39,724 bases of DNA from Gnetum montanum. Its lineage: Eukaryota; Streptophyta; Gnetopsida; Gnetales; Gnetaceae. How positions within the stretch are numbered: the stretch's first letter is position 1; each line of letters opens with the position of its first letter. The position numbers and the translations under genes are program-made. The DNA lies in the NCBI GenBank assembly GCA_015680685.1, contig MNCI01005255.1, forward strand, positions 1,163,471-1,203,194. The letters run 5' to 3'. The notes below the pieces were generated by a model. That model was given only the letters and a program-made list of their open reading frames with translations. It was not told where the DNA came from and ran no database searches. Below, piece after piece: positions 1-11,136 of this stretch.

Positions 1-2997
1 GATGAGTACTTAATCTAGATCTCAAGATAAATAAAACCAAACCTTGCTTATTGGACTTATTTATTAGTCTCATAATGGTGATATTGAAATCATTAAAAAT
101 TAATTTGATGTTAGAGGTATTGAAAATTCCTTTAATATTATGAAGAAAATAAAAACCAAATGGGTCAAGCATATTTTCTTTCTTGTAGTATGGGACCCAT
201 AATAAAAGTCCTATTGATACATCTAAAGAAGGTAAGTTATTAATACTCTAGGGTAGCCATCACCAATTGGTCACTCAACTAGGTCTTAGATCAAAAAAAT
301 AATAAATAATGCCAATAGAAATGTATCATAATAGTGATCAACAATAATCATCATGCAATCATATTGTTAAAATACAACTTGGTGGGTGGAGAAAATCATT
401 AATCTACTAATTATCCCAAATACACATGTAAAGTCAAACTTAACCCAACAAACTACTATGTTTTGAAGATATGCATTCTCCCAATATGAAGTGCATTTTA
501 AACATACAAAAAATGAGAATGCATTCAAATTCACAAAAAATGCGTAGCAAAGATGAGAGAACACATTGGAATTTTTATAAAATATATAGTGCTTACATCT
601 TTATCAAGGTGCAAAATTAGCTTAGATCTAAATTTGCTCTCTCCTAGTGATATGATTTTTACATTTAAACTTCTACAAATTATTCAATAGTAGTGAATAT
701 TTTAGTAGATTGAAGTCTAAAATTCAACTAGATCATGATCTTCATGTTTGAGATAATCAAGATGTACATTCAAAGCTTTGAATGCCAATCCTTCTGCTAC
801 CCTACTTTTCTATTAGAGAAATTTTTGGTTTTTATGGAAGTGTTATTTTTAATTAATTTTTATATAAAAATTCATAAAAAAATACAAAATCATCTCCTTT
901 GTGTATTTTAGAACATCATCTAAATAGCTTTACATTTTAGAACTTATTCTAAAATGCATTTTCTTGTTCTTCACATTTCCACATTCTTGTCTCCCTTGAT
1001 GCATTGAAAAACTACAAAATATTTAAAAATCAAAAATATCATTAATGCTACAATACTACAATCAAAATTCTAATAATGTCAACTCTTTTACCTCAACTTC
1101 ATCATTGTTTGATACCACCTAGAAAATGTTGCTACTTGTCATGACCTATTGAATAGGTGGTGATGAATGTCATGATCTAAGCTTCAACTTATGATAAATG
1201 TCATGACCTAAACTTGGGTCACTACAAATGCTATGACCTATGTGAATAAGTTGTAATTTTTTTTGGGGCTCACCATGAAGGTTGGGACATCCTTAGATAC
1301 CAAAAAATTAAGTAATAAATTGTTGCAAACCTACTACAACCATTCTTAATAGGTTGCACCACCTCCAACTTAATAGATCAGCCATTTCACCAACTCAAAA
1401 TGAAGACAATGCACAATTGTATCCTATTGAAACTGATGGTAGGTGCTTGGAAATCATTGGCAAAATAAAAAAATGAAATAGAGAAGTATTAGAAAACTAT
1501 AGATATATTGTTAATGTGGGAAGAATAACATGCCTACTACCAATAAAAGGATAAATTCATGATTTAAATCAATGAACAATACAACTAAATTATTTAAACT
1601 AGCAAACCCTTTGAAAATATTGAACACTAGAAATTAAAAATATTTATTAAATCTAGGAAATGAAAAAGGATTTGTTGGACACTTACAAAGCCTCAACATA
1701 TGTTTGAAGAAATTTAAAAACATTAATCATGTAATGCCATATGCAAATAGGATCAATTTGAAAGAAAATAATCAATAGATTACAATTAACATTAAGATCA
1801 TTGTAACATCTACTAATATAGTAGAAAACTAGAACTCTTCAACAATAAGCAATCCACTAAAATTATAGAAATTATCTATATCAAAATCTACCCAAAACTG
1901 CATAAGTTATAATGAAGAAAAAAAATGCATGAATTAATGAAATATATGATGCTAAGCTACTAGGATAAGAATTGAAACCTATAAGCACAACTATGAAAGC
2001 CAAAATCCAAGCTACATAAAATTCATTCATAATCTTATCAAAGAGAAATCCTACAAAATCTCTTTATCAACCTAAATAATGAAATCTAGGGACTAGAACT
2101 TGGAAGAATTGGTGTGAAAATAGGAAACATGCCAAAAGAACTCATTTGGAAATTATTGTAATGTAGTGAATACCAATGGTTATATTGCATGCATTTTACT
2201 ATGTACATGAACCATAACCAATGAATAAATGAATATCACAATAACTACATGTACACAACCTCATGAGTACCACCTCTAGAGCTTTCACCTCTAAATGTCA
2301 AATGTCAAACATAAATAAAAACTAGATTTATAGTAGAAACTAATAAGAAAAATCCTTCCTAACTCCACCATGACTTTTTCTAAAATAAAACTAAGGGAAA
2401 TAGAAAAAAGCTAGGAGGATAGAAGGTAAGATTTTAGGTCCACTAAATCTAGGGTAGAAAAATTCTAACTTAGTAATCCAAAAAAACATAGAAAAAACAA
2501 CTAAAAATCAAAAGAAAATTCCAATTAGTAACTTCTAATCTTCCTAACATGCAAAAACTTGCTAACTAGCTAATTATAAATAAAACATGCTATCATGAAC
2601 TAACCACATAACTAATTAAACACTAAAAAAATACTAATGTAACATAAATCAACTATGCTAATACATAAAGATACTATATATATAAGAAATGGCTATTAGC
2701 TAATACTACTCACTAAAAAAAAGCAATCTAATAATTATCAGTAACATTTAAAAAACTAAGTTATGTATTAAAACATGAATAAATATAATATCATCATTAT
2801 ACTATTCTATATGCTATTAACAATATAGGTAAACACATAATTGAAAATAAATATTATTAACCAACATAATGTAAATGCATACATAACACACACATCATAT
2901 ACCTATCAAAGTGATACTTTCAAGCCACTGCCACATCCATGTTACCTATCACTCAGCCAACTAGGTCAATGCATCATACAAAGTATTATAAAACATT
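1..2997. other. AT-rich flanking DNA, no gene seen
   Basis: This is the pre-insertion flank to the left of the outer retrotransposon. Both strands have dense stop codons and no open frame beyond about 65 codons. I recognised no protein family, RNA gene or LTR terminus. The only structure I see is a short minisatellite at 1138-1257. It should once have been continuous with the DNA that now starts at about 32784. Confidence 0.6.
1138..1257. repeat. Minisatellite, four units of about 31 bp
   Basis: Four head-to-tail units start at 1138, 1169, 1200 and 1230 with lengths 31, 31, 30 and 28. Each begins with a version of GTCATGACCTA and ends in an A/T-rich AAT. The units are diverged, so the array is old. 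No coding potential. Confidence 0.6.
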
Positions 2998-3002
2998 GAT
3001 GT
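2998..3002. repeat. Left target-site duplication of the outer element (GATGT)
   Basis: GATGT directly precedes the left LTR, and GATGC follows the right LTR at 32784-32788. One C/T difference in an old duplication is plausible. The inferred LTR end at 3003 is the weak point. Confidence 0.45.
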
Positions 3003-3750
3003 TGTTGTGATTGAAAACATCAATTGCTAGAACAAGAAGAAAACCAAGGATCCTTGGTGCAAGTAGTTCCCCAACCCCAAATCCCTAGGGCCTTTGCAAT
3101 AAAAATGGGATTCAAAGCACCTTGGCTAGTTTGGTAGATCAACCAGAGACTTAGGAGATGCAAAACATGGAAATATGAATAGATTCAAATAATGCACAAA
3201 TAGTAAATTTATTTTTGAACACAAAACTCAAAACTTGAAAATTTTTTGAGAAAAGAATAAATAATAAGTTAGAGAAATGTATACAAATTGTGCCTACATG
3301 AGCAAAAAAGGGGTTTCACTTGTGCAAGAGTTGAAAGCCTATTGAAGTTGAGGTGATCTACTCCATGATTTAGGTGCTAAGCCACTCTAGATGTTGTCGA
3401 ACCTTCTTTTGTTGCTACAACTTTAGATTTGCCAATTGGATCACTACCGAGGGGTGAGAAAGGTGGAATATTTGGATGCCAAATTGCTACATGCTAGGTT
3501 TGGAATCCCAAAAATGCAATGTTAACACCAAAAATCCACCAAATCTCAAGGCCTCATTACTTCTAAGCTAGGGTTCAAGAGAATGCAAGTATGGGAACTT
3601 GCAAGAGCTCTTGAGTTCTTGAAAACGCTCAATGTGTGGAATTGTGTTTATGAAAATTGCTGAAACTTGCTAAACTGCCAAAGTGCTTATATGTCCAAAA
3701 TTGCTCAACATGAGCAAAATTCCTAGAACTTGTAAATGGTGTTGGAGGAT

Positions 3751-3760
3751 AGCTTTTATA
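3751..3760 (-). promoter_or_regulatory. TATA box of the outer LTR promoter
   Basis: Minus-strand TATAAAAG lies about 620 bases into the LTR, where the U3/R border of a long LTR would be. In the right-hand copy, near 20965-20975, the matching position has decayed (CATA instead of TATA on the plus strand). The promoter assignment is inferred from position and motif only. Confidence 0.5.
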
Positions 3761-4040
3761 GGGTCTTTGGGCCATAAATGAAGCTACAAATTGGCTATGA
3801 TTTGGCTACAAATTGTCTATAAAAAAACTACAAAGTGGCCCCAAATTTAGATGAGATGGGTCCCAAATTTTGGGGTTTACTATACATAGTAAGTGCTCCC
3901 CCCATGGTCATTCTGTTGACTATAAATAGTAACTAGGGCACACCTTTCATGCTGGAGATGAATCTTCCATGCTAAGCTCTTCACCATGCTTATTGAAGTG
4001 GTTGGTCAAGGTTGAAGTTCATGAATTAATTGGGGGAATG

Positions 4041-4172
4041 AATTTTCCAAGATGGGAAGGAAACTTTCCAAGTTGGGGGAAAAATTTTCAAGGTAGGGAA
4101 AAACTTTCCAACCTGGGGGAAGCTTTTCAAGCTAGGGGAAAACTTTCTAATTTGGGGGAAAAGTTTCCATGT
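4041..4172. repeat. 20-bp tandem repeat in outer LTR U3
   Basis: About seven imperfect units of the form CTTTCCAAGTTGGGGGAAAA, spaced 18-22 bases apart. The right LTR copy has the same array (about 21245-21335), and the nested element at 21336 inserted inside it, so the array resumes at 32352. Its place at the 5' end of U3 suggests a regulatory repeat, which is inference. Confidence 0.7.
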
Positions 4173-4233
4173 TGTGCATTTGGTCTTCATGTTGAAGGGA
4201 AAAAATTTCCAAACCCCACATCCTTCCACACTT

Positions 4234-4253
4234 GGGGGGGGGGGGGGGGGGGN
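4234..4253. other. 19-base G run ending in an ambiguous base
   Basis: Nineteen Gs are followed by N at 4253, the only ambiguous base I noticed. The matching part of the right LTR has a C run instead (32543-32565) and about 150-200 more bases before the shared sequence resumes. This is probably a sequencing or assembly breakpoint at a homopolymer. Confidence 0.75.
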
Positions 4254-4383
4254 AGTATGTGAAATTACCCATTGTGGATTACAGTTTTCACATTTACAAT
4301 GAAATTTTACCTTGGGTTTCATGGGTGAAAGCTACATGATGAAGATTGATTATAATATGAAAAATTTTGTGGTGTTTCAATGG

Positions 4384-4392
4384 CCCCTCTTT
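4384..4392 (-). other. Polypurine tract of the outer element
   Basis: Minus-strand AAAGAGGGG lies four bases upstream of the LTR start at 4379. This is the expected position and composition for the plus-strand primer of an LTR retrotransposon. It supports the LTR boundary and the minus orientation. Confidence 0.8.
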
Positions 4393-4621
4393 GTTGGTAC
4401 CTAGAGGATTGACCTAAGATGCATTGACAAGGAATACAAAACACCATTGCATATTATAATGCTACAATGCATACAAGCCACATGAGAATTAGGCTATCTA
4501 GGTCATCAATGTTTCTAGTCTAAGGTCATGGTACCGATTTAAGGCCTTGGTAAGTTATGTTTGTTAGTTTCAGGTTGTAGTGAACCATTGAAAGCACAAT
4601 TACTTGTTGATGATCTATTGG
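4393..4621. other. 3' non-coding segment between integrase and polypurine tract
   Basis: No coding sequence. At about 4505-4575 it carries short units resembling CTAAGGTCATGGTACC and TTTAAGGCCTTGG. These are related to the minisatellite units at 7640-7735 and 15310-15480 in the same element. Confidence 0.5.
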
Positions 4622-5730
4622 CTACATGTAGTATGGATTTAGATAGGAATGATTGACCAAATTGGCTAGCTCATTCTCATCCATGCTAGCTATTCTAAAT
4701 GCTCCATTCCTATAGGCTCTAGTGATAAGAAAGGGCCCTTTCCAATTGGCTAAGAATTTGTCTACATGCTCATGGATAGCCTTAAGGAATAGGTCCCCCT
4801 CCTTAATCTTATGCATGGTTAAGTTATGGTGATGTTATTACTTCTACCTCTCTTGATAGTGCTCAATGTATGCAAGCACTTGCATACACTACTCCTCCAC
4901 CGAATTTAGTGTTGTTATCTACAACTCCTTACTCTACTCGTCACTGATTAATTTGGTTAAGGCTACTCAGAGTGATGGTACCTACAATTCAAGAGGTAAA
5001 ATAGCTTCAGAAACATAAATAAGGTTATAAGGGTCATGCCAATTTCCATGCAATAGGCTGTTCTATATGTCCATAGTGCATGGAAAAGCCACTCATGCCA
5101 CTTTTGCTTGCTGTTATTGAGCATCATCTTGAGCAAGTTGATGATGGCCTTGTTGCTTGCTTCTACTTGTATATTGGCTTAAGGGTTGTAAGGTGATGAG
5201 AAAGAATGCTTAATGCTTAGGTTGTGAAAAAAATCCTTAGTTTCTTAGCTATTGAATCGAGGTCCATTGTTCATAACTATGATCATGGGTATGTCAAAAT
5301 GAGCTACAATGTTGTCTAGGATAAATTTGCAAACTTTTTCAGATGTGGTCTTTCTTAGGGAAATAGCCTTAACCCACTTGGTAAAGTATTTAGTTGCAAT
5401 GATGATGAAGCTATGACCTATGATAGATTTAGGCAATATAGATTGAAATGGCCATGTTATTTGGGTTGTATGTAACTCAGTTAGTGATACATGTATTCAT
5501 TTGCTATATCATTGGCATGTGTCACATCGCTTAACCTTTTATACATAGTAATTTTTCATATGGGGCCAATAGTAGCCTAATCATCTAATCTTAGCAAAAA
5601 TGTCTCTAGGTCCTATATGTCCTCCACAAACACCCTCATCAATCTCCTCTAGGATTCTTCTGGCTTTAGTTTTACCTAAGCACTTTAGGAGTATGCCATC
5701 GTAGGATCATTGATATAATGCATTATCACC
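4622..5730 (-). pseudogene. Integrase remnant of the outer Tat element
   Basis: Integrase would insert the element cDNA into chromosomes. Read on the minus strand, the order is a zinc-binding N-terminal part (about 5650-5515: GVCGGH, then GYYWPHM, then CDTCQ), a core (about 5436-4950: IIATKYFTKW, then NIVAHFDIP, then SSPYNP and NKAIINLLK), and a C-terminal GPY/F-like module (4816-4622: WKGPFLITRAY ending in LNPYY). The first catalytic Asp region is lost or shifted, and the second DNG motif reads NNG, so the enzyme is inactive. In-frame stops and frameshifts interrupt it repeatedly. The family match is clear from the motif order. Confidence 0.85.
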
Positions 5731-6159
5731 TACAATGACATACTACTTTGATTGCTTGCATATGACATCCTTCTAAGACGTTTTCAAGCCTTGTGAGGAT
5801 TCACCATGATAAGGTAAAATTTGATATCATCATACCACTCTTTGGGAGGGGTAGTATGAAGGATAGCCACAAAGATATCCTTAGTGTTTTGTGTAATGGG
5901 AGTAATGTAGACCATAGTTAAGGTGGGCAACTTGTTAAACACATCTGGAATCATACTAATGGCTACTATTTCAATTGCATTAGCTATGGCATTTTCATTT
6001 TGAGGTATGTATTGGATATTAATGTCTATGAATTATTGTAATAATTGCTTCCCTAGGTCACAATAAGGCTATAAGTGCTTAGCTTTACATGCATAGACTT
6101 CAGTTACTTGGTTAACCACAAGTTGTAAATTGCCTTGAATGGCTAGGCATCTAGTTTCT

Positions 6160-6400
6160 AGGTCATGAGCTATATTCCTCTGATCAAACCTTCATATTTC
6201 ACAATATTTTTGGTACATGAAAATTCAAAATGATAGGCAAAGAATTGGATTTCACCAGATGGAAATTTTATGATCACAACAACACTAGCTCCATGGGTGA
6301 TTAAAGCTCCATCAAAGTTCATGACTACCTCATAACCCTTGGGCACTTGGCTAACTGTGTTAATGTGTTCATCAGGGAACTTAGGTGCTACCAATTTGGA
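6160..6400 (-). pseudogene. Archaeal-type RNase H remnant (Tat hallmark)
   Basis: The minus-strand frame reads MNFDGALITHGA, then FPSGEIQFFAY and FSCTKNIVKYEGLI. This matches the pattern FDGA...G.G....P.G....A..L.F.CTNN.AEYEAL of the second, archaeal-like RNase H that Tat elements carry between RT and integrase. The usual TNNxAEYE reads TKNIVKYE, so an acidic residue is lost. It is fused in frame to the end of the RT block, which implies that the RT-linked RNase H and the RT thumb were deleted. It would normally degrade the RNA strand during reverse transcription. Confidence 0.75.
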
Positions 6401-7330
6401 TATGGCCTTAGCCTTATTAGGATCTATGCATATCCCTACTTTAGAGAGTACAAAGCCAAGCATCCTACCAATCTTGACACCGAAGACACACTTCTTAGGA
6501 TTGAGCCTAAGCTCATATTTGAGGCATCATTTAAGCACAAGATCTAGGTCATTGATATGGTCATTGCCTATCTTAGACTTCATGCCTATGTCATCTACAT
6601 AATCATTAAGAAAACCTAACATGTAATCATTGAAGATATAGGTCATGACTCTTTAGTATGTCACTATGATGTTCTTAAGACCAAAGGACATCATGGTATA
6701 ACAAAAAGTCCCCCATGGGGTAATAAAGGTTGTGCTAAGATAATGCTTTGGGTTGATCCTAGTTTTGTTATATCTTGAAAATCCATCCATAAAGAACAAC
6801 AAGGCATGTCTAGTTGTAGTATTGATAAGTTGATCAATACTAGGCAAAGGGAAGTCATCCTTGATGGTTGCTTTATTTAGGTCTCAGAAATCAATGCAAA
6901 TATAGATGCTCCCATTTTTCTTAGGGACCAACACAATGTTGTACATCCATTTTGCATAATTGACAACCCTAATGAAACCTACTTAGTAGAACTTTAAGAT
7001 TTCATCATAAATTGCCAAGGCCAAATAAAGTCTAATCTTGCACACTTTTTGCTTAAGTGGTCTAATACTAGGGTCCAATATGATGTTGTGTTGGACTAGA
7101 CATGGGTCTAGGCCTAACATATCTTCATACGACCAAGAAAATGCTTTAATGTTGCTTTGTGAGACTTTGGTGATATCTTGGGCATATTGAGGCTTTAGTG
7201 AGGAACTTAGTTTAAGGGTTTTCTCCTATCCACTGTGTGTTGTGACGTGAACATCAACTAGAGGGTCCTCAATTATGTCTCTCACTTCTAAGTCAAGGAT
7301 TTTGACTAAGGCTATGTGGTCTACAAGACT
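6400..7330 (-). pseudogene. Reverse transcriptase remnant of the outer Tat element
   Basis: The minus-strand translation follows the Ty3/gypsy RT in order: FSWSYEDMLGLDP (about 7145), VPKKNGSIYICIDF (about 6930), FMDGFSRYN and TPWGTFCYTMMSFGLKN (about 6800-6660), the catalytic YVDD box (6601-6590), and LNPKKCVFG then MLGFVLSKVGI (about 6510-6435). The active-site YVDD is kept, but several stops and small indels break the frame. The domain ends at about 6400 where a deletion joins it to the RNase H. A short leader with acidic residues runs to about 7400. Confidence 0.9.
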
Positions 7331-8109
7331 CTCAAGCTCAATATCTACGTAATCAAGGTCGATACACTATTCAATATCACTGTGAGGTCCATGTAGACAC
7401 AAAGGCAAACTAATTTGCTCCTAGGTACTCATACTTCTATCCTGCATGTCAACCAAAAGCACATTAAGTGGCACTTGGGTAGATGTAAATAAATAATGTT
7501 TAAATGTCATAAAACATATGCAAATCTAATGCAATCAAGGTCATCCAAGGTCATTAATAAGATAAGGTTAATTCATAAAGGTCAAACAAGTGGAAGTATA
7601 AAGAGTAAGGCTACAAATGATCAACACACGTTACAATTTCACTAGTTTAAGGCGTTAGCAGGGTGTGATGCCAGTTTATAATCTTAGTAGACTATGATGC
7701 CACTTTAAGGCCTTATTGGGCCATGGTCATATGGTATCAAATGGTGGTTAGGGAAGGTCAAACCCCACTATTTGATACCATTTAAAGGCCAAAAAAAAGA
7801 TAAATAGAGCTGTAATAAGACAAACAATTGACACATAAGGCTATATAAAGGTCATAGAATGTCAATAAGTTCCAGAAAGTAACATAAGTTCAAAAACAAG
7901 CCAAAACATTATGTAATAAGTCAAAAATTAAGAAAATTAGGCCATATATGATGAAATTTTATTAATATAGGTAAAAAATAATTAGGATTTGCCATTTTTA
8001 GACCTTAACAAGCCATGTTTTGAGGCTACAAGGCTATTAGATGAGTTCAGGGATTAATCAGGGTTGTTTCTAGGCTATTTAGACCTAAAAATTAAGTGCT
8101 TTGAGACTT
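7331..8109. other. Spacer upstream of RT with a short minisatellite
   Basis: Non-coding, AT-rich part of the outer element. At about 7640-7735 three units of about 30 bp occur (CTAGTTTAAGGCGTTAG, then GCCAGTTTATAATCTTAG, then GCCACTTTAAGGCCTTATTG). Related units occur at 15310-15480 on the other side of the long spacer. I see no gene. Confidence 0.5.
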
Positions 8110-10252
8110 CCATGATAGGCTCAGCATGGAAACAAGGACCCTTATTTCAGAGACTATGGAAAATATGTTTTAGGATAAAATTGAGGTTTTGGGACCTTCC
8201 CAAGGTAATGTAGGGTTAGATCCATTAAAATTGAGCTTCCTAGAGGTTTGTAAAGGTAGAAAAGTAGGTTCTAGAGTATTCCCTCCTCTTTCCATACTAG
8301 CTAGAATGGAAAAGAGGCAATTTAGCATGGAGAACCAAAATCCATTCAAAAATAAGGTTAAACAAGTAACTCGAGTCTAGATTTGAAAATGGTGCATCTC
8401 CTAGCTTCATTCCAAGGAAATTTGAGGTTATTTTTAGTGTCAATAAGAGCTGAAATGGCTTTCCCCATTCTTCTACATTGGGCACAATATCCTTAGCATG
8501 GAAAAATAGGGGGACAATTATTTGATGAATTCAAAGTAATTTTTGGGGACTTTGATAAGGTTATAGGCTGTTAGGATTGTAAACTTTGATTCTGCAAGTT
8601 TTTGGCTACTTTTTGACATGTTTGAAGGATGTTTAAGGGTACTTAAGTTCTTACCCAATTATTTTCACACTAGGGTTAAAATGACATAAAATAAGTGAAA
8701 TCTTGAGGCTATGAGGTCTTGGGCTTCTTTGACAAAGATGCTTAGCTTCCAAGAGTGTAATCTTGCGTCCAAAAGTGGAAAAGCAACTTTCACCCATTGT
8801 TTCCATGTTGGGAAAGCTACTCCAATGTGGAGGAAGTAAGAATAAATGTAGGCTAATTCAGGTCATAATTGATTATGCATGTTACCTCCCGGGGTTTCCA
8901 AGTTCAAGGGCTATAGATCCATGTCAAAATTTAGATGTTTTGGACATCCCTAAGTGGCCTTTTGGCCTCCCCATTTATTCCAAGCTAGAGATAGAGATCT
9001 TAGTATGAAAAATAAAGGGAAATGGAGTTTTGGCCATTTGGAATTTTTTTGTAAAGTTCAAGGGGTCTAATAGTTGCTACTAGAGTTCTAGAGTACATGA
9101 AATGTCATTTGATATTATTCTAAGGTGTTCAAGAGTTTCAAACAAGTTCCTCCTTGAGTTTCTACACTAGGAAAGCTATCCTCAATGTGGAAAATAGTGA
9201 TCCCTAGTGTTAAAGATCCATGCATCTCAGATCTAGGCCAATTTTGAGCTCAATCAACTTTGCATGTTAGCCTTTAGGGTTACCAAGGTTAAGGACTAGG
9301 GATTGGTGTTAATTTTTGGTAATTTTGAGTATCTCTAAGTTTTTTTTGAACTTCTTCAATTCTTTCTATGCTAGGTATGGAGATCTCAATGTGGAAAAAA
9401 AGGGAAAATGTATTTTTGACCTTCTGATATCAATTTTTGAAAGTTTGAAAGCTCCAAATGATGTCAGCAATGTCCTAGAGCGCATATAAGTTTGGTTAAT
9501 ATTGTTCTAAGGTAGTTATGGATTCCAAATGGGTTTGCCCATTAATTTCCACGTTGAGAAACATGTAGGGGAGAATTCCCAGTGTGGAGACACCATAAAA
9601 CTCAAATCTAACCTAGTTTTAACTTCAATCCACCATGCATGTCAACCTCCATGGCTACCAGGGTTGAGGACTAGGGTTTGGAGTCAAAACTAGGTATTTC
9701 AAAGGGTTTTCAAGTGGTTTTTGGTCTTACCCTCCTTTTTCCATGTAGGGGATTTCATGCTAAATGTGGAAAATTGGCATGACATATTTTTAGTGCTTTA
9801 TGATTACTTTTGATCATGCATGCAAGCTTTTAAGGTTGCTGGCTATGATGGTTAACGTCTGGTGTCAAAATTTTGTTGTCTTGATAGTTGATGACTAGTT
9901 TTTGGGCTTCCCTCCTTTTTCCATAATAGGGCTTCCATGTTTAGCATGTAAAAATGGGGGAAAATAGTTTTGGTGATTTATGGTCACTTTCAATCATGCA
10001 TGTAGGTTTATAAGGTCACTGGTGTCAACTACTAACATCCAATGTCAAAATTTCATTATTTTGAGGTTGACAAGGTATTTCTTGAACTTCCCCACCTTTT
10101 TCCAAACTAAGGCTTTCATGCTCAGTGTGGAAAATGAGGAAAAAGCTTTTTGATCACTTTCAAGCATGCATGAAGGCTTCCTAGATTGCTAGCATTGACT
10201 ACTAAGATTTGATGCCAAATTTTGGTTGTTAAGGCATTTTTTGGACATCCCC
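8110..10252. repeat. Degenerate ~180-bp tandem array, part 1
   Basis: A recurring block consists of a CTTCCCTCCTTTTTCCATG-like box, then a CTCAATGTGGAAAA box, then GATCATGCATG and a GCTGGCATTGACTGCTAA-like tail. The CCATG/TGTGG box recurs near 8110, 8290, 8470, 8795, 8970, 9160, 9350, 9535, 9735, 9920 and 10100, mostly 170-190 bases apart. Units are strongly diverged, and better conserved to the right. The array sits in the spacer between protease and RT, and a solo LTR interrupts it at 10253. Confidence 0.7.
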
Positions 10253-11136
10253 TGATGAAGTGCTATATAGTTGATGCATCGAGTAGGCTGTGTATATGGG
10301 GCCTCATATACGCGGCTATGTCGACACGGCCCCGTCGACGCATCCCTCCATGCGTCAACGTGGCCTCGTTTACACAGGACCTATTTTAGCCTATAAATGA
10401 GAGGGCCATCCACCTCATTTAGGAATCTTTTGAGTAGTTGTAGAGAAGCCCTTGCATTTTGTTTCCGTAGGAGTTAGATTATTTTCCCAAGTGCATGCTC
10501 GCAATGTGATGCTTATAATTGTATGACACCTTTATTTGAGTGTGACGTACCTGGACGTGCACATGACCAGAAATAAAGATCGAGATTACTTCATCATTGC
10601 AACATTCACTTAGTTTTAATTATCTAATTGTTATTGTTATTTATTGTTTTCTTAGTTAATATTTCTTTATCATCATTTACTATTCCTGTTGTTAAATGCG
10701 GAATGAGTACAACTTAATCACGAGCATTTAAGTGTGACTACTTTGTAACCCAGTAGTGTACCTAGGATCTATGCTTGGTAACCCCAGTAGTAGTCATGCA
10801 CGAGGTCCAAGATGTGTACGGATGAGTAAGGAATGGATGCTCATCTCACTTAGGTTAGCTTAGACTTCATTTCCTATTACTCATTAGTTTAATCAAGATT
10901 ATATTCCGTTATCTCTAGGAGTAGCACTAGTTTAGGATCACATCATACACCTTACTCTGGACTAAACCATACATGAAAAAGAAAATACTAGTCCAGGTGG
11001 GAAGATAGTGAACTGCGATCAACGTGTAACTATCTAGATACCACAACTAGCCTGTCCACGGAGTTCGACTGGATCATGCGTAAACGCTCGTATTCATATG
11101 GTTGAGTGTAGGGGTACCTCGCCACTCATCATCCCC
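10248..11136 (+). mobile_element. Solo LTR with TCCCC target duplication
   Basis: The solo LTR spans 10253-11131 (879 bp), starts TGATGAAG and ends ACTCATCA. It is flanked by a perfect 5-bp duplication TCCCC at 10248-10252 and 11132-11136. Its last 75 bases closely match the ends of the LTRs at 22254-22328, 32277-32351 and (reverse) 34334-34410, so it belongs to the same superfamily. Its U3 is different. No internal sequence or second LTR is present, so it is best explained by LTR-LTR recombination. Confidence 0.92.
10300..10400 (+). promoter_or_regulatory. Solo LTR promoter: CpG-rich inverted repeats plus TATA
   Basis: TATA box CTATAAATG lies at 10391-10399. Upstream, 10318-10371 is unusually CpG-rich and holds inverted repeats: GTCGAC twice around ACGGCCCC, and GACGCAT facing ATGCGTC across a 6-base loop. 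Further down, an AATAAA at 10572-10577 would serve in 3' end formation. The layout parallels the LTRs at 21336, 31355 and 34334, although the palindrome sequence differs. Confidence 0.65.

Larger units (their letters stand above)
3003..4379 (-). repeat. 3' LTR of the outer Tat element
   Basis: Homologous to 20263-21335 followed by 32352-32783. The two copies share, for example, the stretch around 3040-3120 with 20295-20375, and the stretch around 4260-4375 with 32655-32780. Read on the minus strand it starts TGAAACACCAC at 4379 and ends near 3003. It holds a TATA box (TATAAAAG, about 3760-3752), a 20-bp tandem repeat (4041-4172) and a homopolymer G run ending in an N (4234-4253). Relative to the right copy it lacks roughly 150-200 bases next to that run. 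A polypurine tract lies immediately upstream in element orientation. Confidence 0.85.

Noticed and set aside
3969-4322. Overlapping 97- and 98-codon frames on both strands near 4026-4322
   Set aside because: They run through the 20-bp repeat and the G homopolymer of the outer LTR and contain the ambiguous base. They are repeat-derived chance frames.
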